Source of the DNA: Holdemanella sp. MSK.7.32
Lineage (GTDB): Bacteria > Bacillota_I > Bacilli_A > Erysipelotrichales > Erysipelotrichaceae
Length of the DNA: 36,495 nucleotides
NCBI RefSeq assembly: GCF_024460475.1
Contig: NZ_JANFYN010000023.1
Location: 1 to 36,495 of the forward strand
Direction: 5' to 3'
Below are positions 31,889 through 36,495 of the stretch, one piece after another; positions within the stretch are counted from its first letter, which is position 1, and each line of letters opens with the position of its first letter. Below the pieces are notes generated by a model that did not search any database, was not told the DNA's origin, and worked only from the letters and a program-made list of their open reading frames with translations. Position numbers and translations under genes: made by a program.

Positions 31889-31921
31889 AAATGAGCGTCG
31901 CAAATTGTGATGCTCATTTTT
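31889..31921 (+). terminator. second orphan terminator-like hairpin
   Basis: AAATGAGC pairs with GCTCATTT around a 15-nt loop, followed by T residues. No gene upstream explains it. Between 31706 and 32209 I see only hairpins and one weak short frame. Confidence 0.6.
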
Positions 31922-32095
31922 ATGCTTATAATTTATATGTTGTTTGCACGACAAAAGGAAGTACTGATTTTTGGAACAGTTTACATATTCTTCGAGGTTT
32001 TTCTGTTTAAAAGTCTGTGTCCTGTATGTGTCCTACTTGTGGCCTACGAATACAATTTTATCTCAATTAGGCAAAAGAAAAAAGCCTTTATATAA
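31919..32095 (+). CDS. doubtful small hydrophobic protein with CPVC motif
   Basis: A frame of about 58 codons coding for a very hydrophobic peptide (LIFGTVYIFFEVFLFKSLCPVC) with a basic end. No ribosome site precedes any ATG in it, and its first codons lie in a terminator stem. It could be the broken end of a membrane gene or simply AT-rich noise. The redox-like CPVC is the only reason to list it. Confidence 0.2.
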   Translation, partial: FMLIIYMLFARQKEVLIFGTVYIFFEVFLFKSLCPVCVLLVAYEYNFISIRQKKKAFI

Positions 32096-32139
32096 AGACT
32101 TTTGCTTTCTTTTAGTAAGTAAAATACTAACGTTTAGAG

Positions 32140-32180
32140 AACTGAATGTTTCTTTATTTAAAGCATATTCAGTTATTTTT
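32140..32180 (+). terminator. terminator-like hairpin near the ABC operon end
   Basis: AACTGAAT (32140-32147) pairs with ATTCAGTT (32167-32174) across a 19-nt loop, followed by ATTTTT on the plus strand. On the minus strand it could also end the ABC operon, 30-70 nt past the ATPase stop. Confidence 0.5.
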
Positions 32181-32209
32181 GCGTCTTATACGCGTGCTTA
32201 AAGTGCATT

Positions 32210-32839
32210 TTAGATATTTATTATACGATCTGCTCTTTCTACAAGCTCTTCATCATGACTGACTATCACAATTGTTTTTCCCTGTGACTGCATTTTCTTT
32301 AGGATTTTAAACACAACTTCTTTGTTTACTGAATCCAAACTTCCTGTTGGTTCATCTGCCAAAATCAATTGACATGGTTTGATTAAAAGACGAGCTAAGG
32401 CAACTCTTTGTTGCTCTCCACCAGAGCATTCACATATCTTTTTATTTTCGAAACCTTTTAAACCCACATCTTCAAGTGCTTTTAATATTCTTTCCTTCTT
32501 ATCTGGAAATGAAAAGTGATCAATAGACAAATACAAGTTGTAATACACGCTCTTATTATCAATCAACGCAAAATTCTGGAATAAATATCCTATTTTTGCC
32601 TTTAACAATTTATTGGCTTGTATAGAAAATGGTTTTACATTTTTCTTATCAAAAATCACAATGTTTCCTTTATCTGGGGAATCCAAAAGACCAATCATAT
32701 TTAACAATGTAGATTTTCCTGATCCTGAAGCACCTTGTATTGCGACAAAACTTCCTTGTTCTATTTCCATTGAGAAATCATCAAAAATCACATGATCATG
32801 ATATTGTTTATGAATCTTATCAACAACTACTACCTTCAT
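32210..32839 (-). CDS. ABC transporter ATPase, lactococcin-972 group
   Basis: A 209-residue ATPase. Walker A GASGSGKS (36-43), Q-loop LFQNF, signature CSGGEQQR (138-145), Walker B LILADEP and H-loop SHD are intact. It is of the short MacB/LolD-like type; with the preceding DUF1430-type membrane protein it matches the ABC pair found in lactococcin 972 loci. Its ATG overlaps that gene by 4 bp. It powers export of a peptide or removal of one from the membrane. Last gene of the operon. Confidence 0.9.
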   Translation of the reverse strand: MKVVVVDKIHKQYHDHVIFDDFSMEIEQGSFVAIQGASGSGKSTLLNMIGLLDSPDKGNIVIFDKKNVKPFSIQANKLLKAKIGYLFQNFALIDNKSVYYNLYLSIDHFSFPDKKERILKALEDVGLKGFENKKICECSGGEQQRVALARLLIKPCQLILADEPTGSLDSVNKEVVFKILKKMQSQGKTIVIVSHDEELVERADRIINI

Positions 32840-34866
32840 TCCAAATCTCCTTTCAAGGATAACAACACTTTCTTTCTTTCAAAATACGTTCTAAAAATTA
32901 GAGCTATTATAAAATCGATTAGAATTGTGAATATCCACAAATACAAGCCTATTGTCGAAATATTTTTTACAATTAGAACCATCCACAACAGCAAGACAAG
33001 ATAAACAAACAGATTCACAATAATAAAATCACGATATTTTTGCCAGATGTTTTTTCCCAACAAACAATTTAAAGAAATCATCTTTCGATTTTCTAAAAAA
33101 TATAAGTATATAGATTGATACTGGAACAAGAATAAGACAATCACATATACAAAAAGTAATATAGATGAATCTATAATCAATTTATTGATTACCATGGTCT
33201 TTTTTCCATAATCATAATTTTCATATGCATAATTCATATTTTGATACAATCCCTTAGATTTCAAGAAATCATTAATGGACCTCTTTACGGTTTTATCTTT
33301 ATCCTTAATAAAAATACCAAATTGACTCATATCATAGTTTTCATCCACAACATAAATAATTGGATTTTTTACATGCCAATTATCCTCTCTTAAACTATGC
33401 GAAAGCATGACATAACCATCATCAAGTTGATCATACTCACACTCCGTAGCCAAACAATAACTTTCATCTACATTCACTGATTTTGGAGCATAAAGAGTAC
33501 CCGGTTTAAATGTTTTAACTGGCTTACCATCCTTATATAAATCATATTCCTTTAAATACTCCTCATTTACAATGATATAAGGATATGTTATTTCATCCTC
33601 ATCACGATTTATTTTGGTTGAGAAATCTTCATATATATATGGATATTCTCGAATCTTTTCATTCAACTGGCTCATCGCGTCTTGGTATCCCAAAGAAAAC
33701 ATATTTATATTAACACCCTCTAAACGAAGATAATTATTATAGGTTTCTTTGTATTTATTTAAGTAATACCCATCCTGAACCACTTGAGATGTATACTTGA
33801 AAGAAGTCAATAATGGTATAAATATTGAAATCAAAAAGACACATTTCAATATAAACAGAGTCATTGAAATCCATCTAAACTGAGATTTTTTCAATATAAC
33901 AACCGATTGAATTTGACTTAATAAGACATATATTATAAATCCAACTACAATCAGACAAAGCACAAAAAGAAGGACTGACTGCAGTAAATATTGAATGAGT
34001 TCATGAGTAACAGGTCTAAAATTTTGAACTACAAGAAGATATAATAAAGCTTGTGTTAATACAAACATCAATACGCTTAACAAATAAAATTTTCCATATA
34101 GCCTCTTATATATAAACCATGAAGATGCACCTTGCATCTTCCGAATAAAAACTTCTTTTCTAGATGTCAATGCATCAGATAAAAGACATAATAAAACCGC
34201 AATTGCTAAATACATCAAAATTCTCTTTAGAAACGAATAGTCAATCACGCCTGTAGAAAAATCAGATGTTGTGATATCACCATCCACTTTCAATTCAGAT
34301 AATATTTTCGTATCCTCTAAATCCTTCAACAAATCCTGTTTGGAATTTGTGACAAAGTACAAAGGAAACAATGTATTGCCATTCCAATCTTCTATATAAT
34401 TCGCAAAAGTCTTTATTCTATACACCTCATTGTATTCTCTATGATAATCTTGATCAATAAAATCAATCGTTGCATACCTATTTTTATCCTTATATGAAGA
34501 AGACAAATAATAATTGCTATTTTTAGTAAAATCAATCGTTTTATTTTCTTCTGTATAAATCGGTAGTTTATTTTGTTTTGGAAGATATACATATTTCGTT
34601 TTTATATTTTTAGAAACTATGCCAACAAAACAAGGATACGAATGTTCTTGCAAAAAAGAATACACCTGATTAAATTGTTTTGTTCTTTCTTGCTTATCTT
34701 CACTCAATTTTAAATCAATTGGAATAACTTCCATATCGTTTTCTTGAGCAAACTTGTAACTCAGATTTATCACATCATTATATTGTTTCTGTGACAAGTT
34801 AACATAACTATCATAGAAAATAATACTTGATATAAAGATAACCAAAACCATTATTATTTTCTTCAT
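32836..34866 (-). CDS. bacteriocin-associated integral membrane protein (DUF1430-type)
   Basis: A 676-residue protein with eight hydrophobic segments: one at the N terminus, an external domain of about 190 residues, four helices (about 210-370), a second external domain of about 190 residues, and three helices at the end (about 575-665). This duplicated FtsX/MacB-like layout is that of the putative immunity/export protein found beside lactococcin-972-type bacteriocins. The start has GGGAG about 8 nt upstream. It lies 28 nt after the small two-helix gene and is translationally coupled to the ATPase. Immunity versus export cannot be told from sequence. Confidence 0.82.
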   Translation of the reverse strand: MKKIIMVLVIFISSIIFYDSYVNLSQKQYNDVINLSYKFAQENDMEVIPIDLKLSEDKQERTKQFNQVYSFLQEHSYPCFVGIVSKNIKTKYVYLPKQNKLPIYTEENKTIDFTKNSNYYLSSSYKDKNRYATIDFIDQDYHREYNEVYRIKTFANYIEDWNGNTLFPLYFVTNSKQDLLKDLEDTKILSELKVDGDITTSDFSTGVIDYSFLKRILMYLAIAVLLCLLSDALTSRKEVFIRKMQGASSWFIYKRLYGKFYLLSVLMFVLTQALLYLLVVQNFRPVTHELIQYLLQSVLLFVLCLIVVGFIIYVLLSQIQSVVILKKSQFRWISMTLFILKCVFLISIFIPLLTSFKYTSQVVQDGYYLNKYKETYNNYLRLEGVNINMFSLGYQDAMSQLNEKIREYPYIYEDFSTKINRDEDEITYPYIIVNEEYLKEYDLYKDGKPVKTFKPGTLYAPKSVNVDESYCLATECEYDQLDDGYVMLSHSLREDNWHVKNPIIYVVDENYDMSQFGIFIKDKDKTVKRSINDFLKSKGLYQNMNYAYENYDYGKKTMVINKLIIDSSILLFVYVIVLFLFQYQSIYLYFLENRKMISLNCLLGKNIWQKYRDFIIVNLFVYLVLLLWMVLIVKNISTIGLYLWIFTILIDFIIALIFRTYFERKKVLLSLKGDLE

Positions 34867-34894
34867 AACCTGCTCCCTACTTTTTCAATTGTAG

Positions 34895-35155
34895 TTAATC
34901 AATATCTCTTGTTCGAACATAATACAAAGATAGTAGTACCACTTCTACAATTCCATATGGAAACAACCATAAATATGCAAATTCTGGATGTAATTCATCA
35001 ATAGGTGTTTCTGAATTTTGGATTACAATTGCACCAGACTTTATATCTTCTACTTTTTTCTTATCATGATAGATATGCAAAGGACAAATAATAGCAAGTA
35101 CAATTATGCATATCAATAATACTCTTCCTGGCTTTTTATTCATAATAATTTTCAT
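34895..35155 (-). CDS. small two-helix membrane protein of the ABC operon
   Basis: An 86-residue protein with hydrophobic segments at about 11-27 and 60-79, flanked by basic residues (NKKPGR, YHDKKK). It is not recognised. The ATG at 35155 has AAAGGTG 5 nt upstream and overlaps the end of the permease gene. By position it may be an accessory subunit or immunity peptide. It has no leader peptide or Gly-Gly site of a bacteriocin precursor. Confidence 0.7.
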   Translation of the reverse strand: MKIIMNKKPGRVLLICIIVLAIICPLHIYHDKKKVEDIKSGAIVIQNSETPIDELHPEFAYLWLFPYGIVEVVLLSLYYVRTRDID

Positions 35156-36495
35156 TAAACACCTTTCTATTTAATACAAAAAGCAAAACATTGTATATTA
35201 GCAATACTATCATTCCAATTGAATATGGAAAACTACTTGTTCCAGTAATTATCATTGTTGGATCTCTATAAGTAAGTGGATTAATTATATTTATCATATT
35301 TAAAGAACCTAGCGGCGATAAAAAGTATAGTCCTACTATAACAAATAAACTAATAAATAATCCTATATACGCATTTTTAATAAGATAAGAAACCATAAAA
35401 GTAAACTGATAATAAACACCAATCAACAATATAAGCATTACTACTGTCAAAATAATGACAATTCCTAATGTCGTATAATCCAAATAAGGATTTCGTGCCA
35501 TTTCTGTACTGTAATATGTTAAACCTACATTATACATAGCATTTTTCGAAATACAGCGTTGTGTTCCATTTACAAAATCTTTAATTCTTGAAAAACTAAA
35601 ACCTGTAATTCCATCCATATTAGCTAAAATTGGATATTTAAAATTTTGAAATCCTGACTTTATGCCTAGAATGATTGAAAATATTAATATAGGAACGAAT
35701 ACAACACCAAGAACCAAAATGAGATCTGAAGTAAATTTGTATATATAAAATTTATTTTTCAATCCAGGTATAACCATTAAAGATTTATCCAAACCATCGT
35801 CATGATAATTTTTTCGTACATTAAAAAATAACAATACAATTAGAATGGGAATGCCCAAAAACAATACATTTCGACTTAGTTGTATTAAAATTGTAGCACT
35901 GTCTACGCTTGAATAGCAAAGAGGGCTTAACTCATTTCGGTATAATCTCTCAAAATAACGTGCTCCCTGCTGATATGCTGGAATCATTTCATAGCCAGCC
36001 GTTCCTACAGGTTGAAACCATGTGCACTCTTTGGGATTTAGTGGTACTCGTGTTAATTTATATTTTTTTTGAATTTGTTTTAACTCTTTCTCATGATTTG
36101 TATAATCAAAAGTAGAATGTGATTTTATCGGTACGCTCGTACGCATATCCACATTGTAACAATAGACTTCCATACCCGTTATATACATTTTCTTCCACTG
36201 TTTATTCTCTTTGTAGTATTCAAAAAACTTCCCTTTATTATTTACAGATTCAATCTGTTTTTCGATATATTTTCTTTTCGAATCAGGTAAATTAAAACCA
36301 GTTAAAGCACTAACTTCCATTGATCCTTGAGATAATGAAAATACGTCTTCTATCTGTGCCTTATTGTTTAATACAACCAACATAACAAGTTCGCATATAA
36401 GCAAAAGCCCAATTAATATTTTAACTTGTGATTTTTTTAATGAATATAACGGATGGGCAAGCCCATCCAATACGGTAAAATAAGTCCAGTTGATA
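35136..36495 (-). CDS. ABC-2-like permease, 5' end beyond the window
   Basis: At least 452 residues: an N-terminal membrane helix (ILIGLLLICELVMLVVL), an external domain of about 150 residues, then five helices in the C-terminal half ending LIYNVLLFVLN. The layout fits an ABC-2 type permease. The frame stays open to the right edge (reading INWTYFTVLDGLAHPLYSLK), so the real start lies outside; an internal TTG at 36470 has no ribosome site. It shares a strand with, and overlaps, the next gene, making two permease-like proteins for one visible ATPase. A further ATPase or the peptide gene may lie upstream. Confidence 0.75.
   Translation of the reverse strand, partial: INWTYFTVLDGLAHPLYSLKKSQVKILIGLLLICELVMLVVLNNKAQIEDVFSLSQGSMEVSALTGFNLPDSKRKYIEKQIESVNNKGKFFEYYKENKQWKKMYITGMEVYCYNVDMRTSVPIKSHSTFDYTNHEKELKQIQKKYKLTRVPLNPKECTWFQPVGTAGYEMIPAYQQGARYFERLYRNELSPLCYSSVDSATILIQLSRNVLFLGIPILIVLLFFNVRKNYHDDGLDKSLMVIPGLKNKFYIYKFTSDLILVLGVVFVPILIFSIILGIKSGFQNFKYPILANMDGITGFSFSRIKDFVNGTQRCISKNAMYNVGLTYYSTEMARNPYLDYTTLGIVIILTVVMLILLIGVYYQFTFMVSYLIKNAYIGLFISLFVIVGLYFLSPLGSLNMINIINPLTYRDPTMIITGTSSFPYSIGMIVLLIYNVLLFVLNRKVFNENYYE

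Noticed and set aside
36451..36468. GGATGGGCAAGCCCATCC inverted repeat as an operator
   Set aside because: It lies inside the permease reading frame, which stays open to the edge; most likely coding sequence.

Overview
The window is AT-rich DNA from a Gram-positive, low-GC bacterium. Strong AGGAGG-type ribosome sites, many U-tailed terminators, a class B sortase, a YitT-family protein and a glucose-type PTS all point to Bacillota. A gut or oral lineage such as Erysipelotrichia is my guess; nothing here proves it.

Region 1 (about 1-8350, nearly all minus strand) looks like accessory DNA from an integrative conjugative element or plasmid. It holds ParA, a small SSB, a Lar-like zinc protein, ParB, a secreted protein, a large thioester/SpaA-type adhesin and a class B sortase, then an isochorismatase-like hydrolase and the start of a further gene. 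No integrase, relaxase or VirB/VirD4 gene is inside the window. Three features stand out. The adhesin stops at its VPNTG sorting motif with no membrane tail. It sits behind a 300-nt leader with structured RNA, a tiny ORF and two terminators. The parA ribosome site lies inside a long hairpin.

Region 2 (8359-9641, minus) is an arginine tRNA region: an intact tRNA-Arg(CCU), five decayed tRNA-Arg(CCU)-like copies (including three exact tandem 93-bp units), a HAD phosphatase and an intact tRNA-Arg(CCG).

Region 3 (9733-25409) is ordinary chromosome. It carries uracil permease, a DJ-1 family protein, a DUF308 membrane protein and a Cof-type phosphatase. A sulfur amino acid group follows: an Rrf2 regulator with four cysteines, MetY, a MetA whose Glu111 predicts acetyl-CoA use, and CysK behind a perfect consensus promoter. 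Next come a divergent HTH / Ser-Thr kinase pair with interleaved promoters, an Ltp-repeat lipoprotein, an alpha/beta-hydrolase-like protein, an HD-domain protein, a tightly overlapped aroB-aroC-aroA-tyrA operon and a YitT-like membrane protein.

Region 4 (25536-31032, minus) is a sugar operon: GH4 phospho-glucosidase, aldose 1-epimerase, PTS EIICB and EIIA, with an RpiR regulator upstream. Together they import and phosphorylate a beta-glucoside, cleave it and supply glycolysis.

Region 5 (about 31050-32200) is a scar zone with a truncated IS21 istB, a possible transposase tail and several orphan hairpins. Region 6 (32210-36495, minus) is a lactococcin-972-group ABC export/immunity operon: ABC-2-like permease (cut by the window edge), a small two-helix protein, an 8-helix DUF1430-type protein and an ATPase. 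No bacteriocin precursor is visible; it may lie beyond the right edge.
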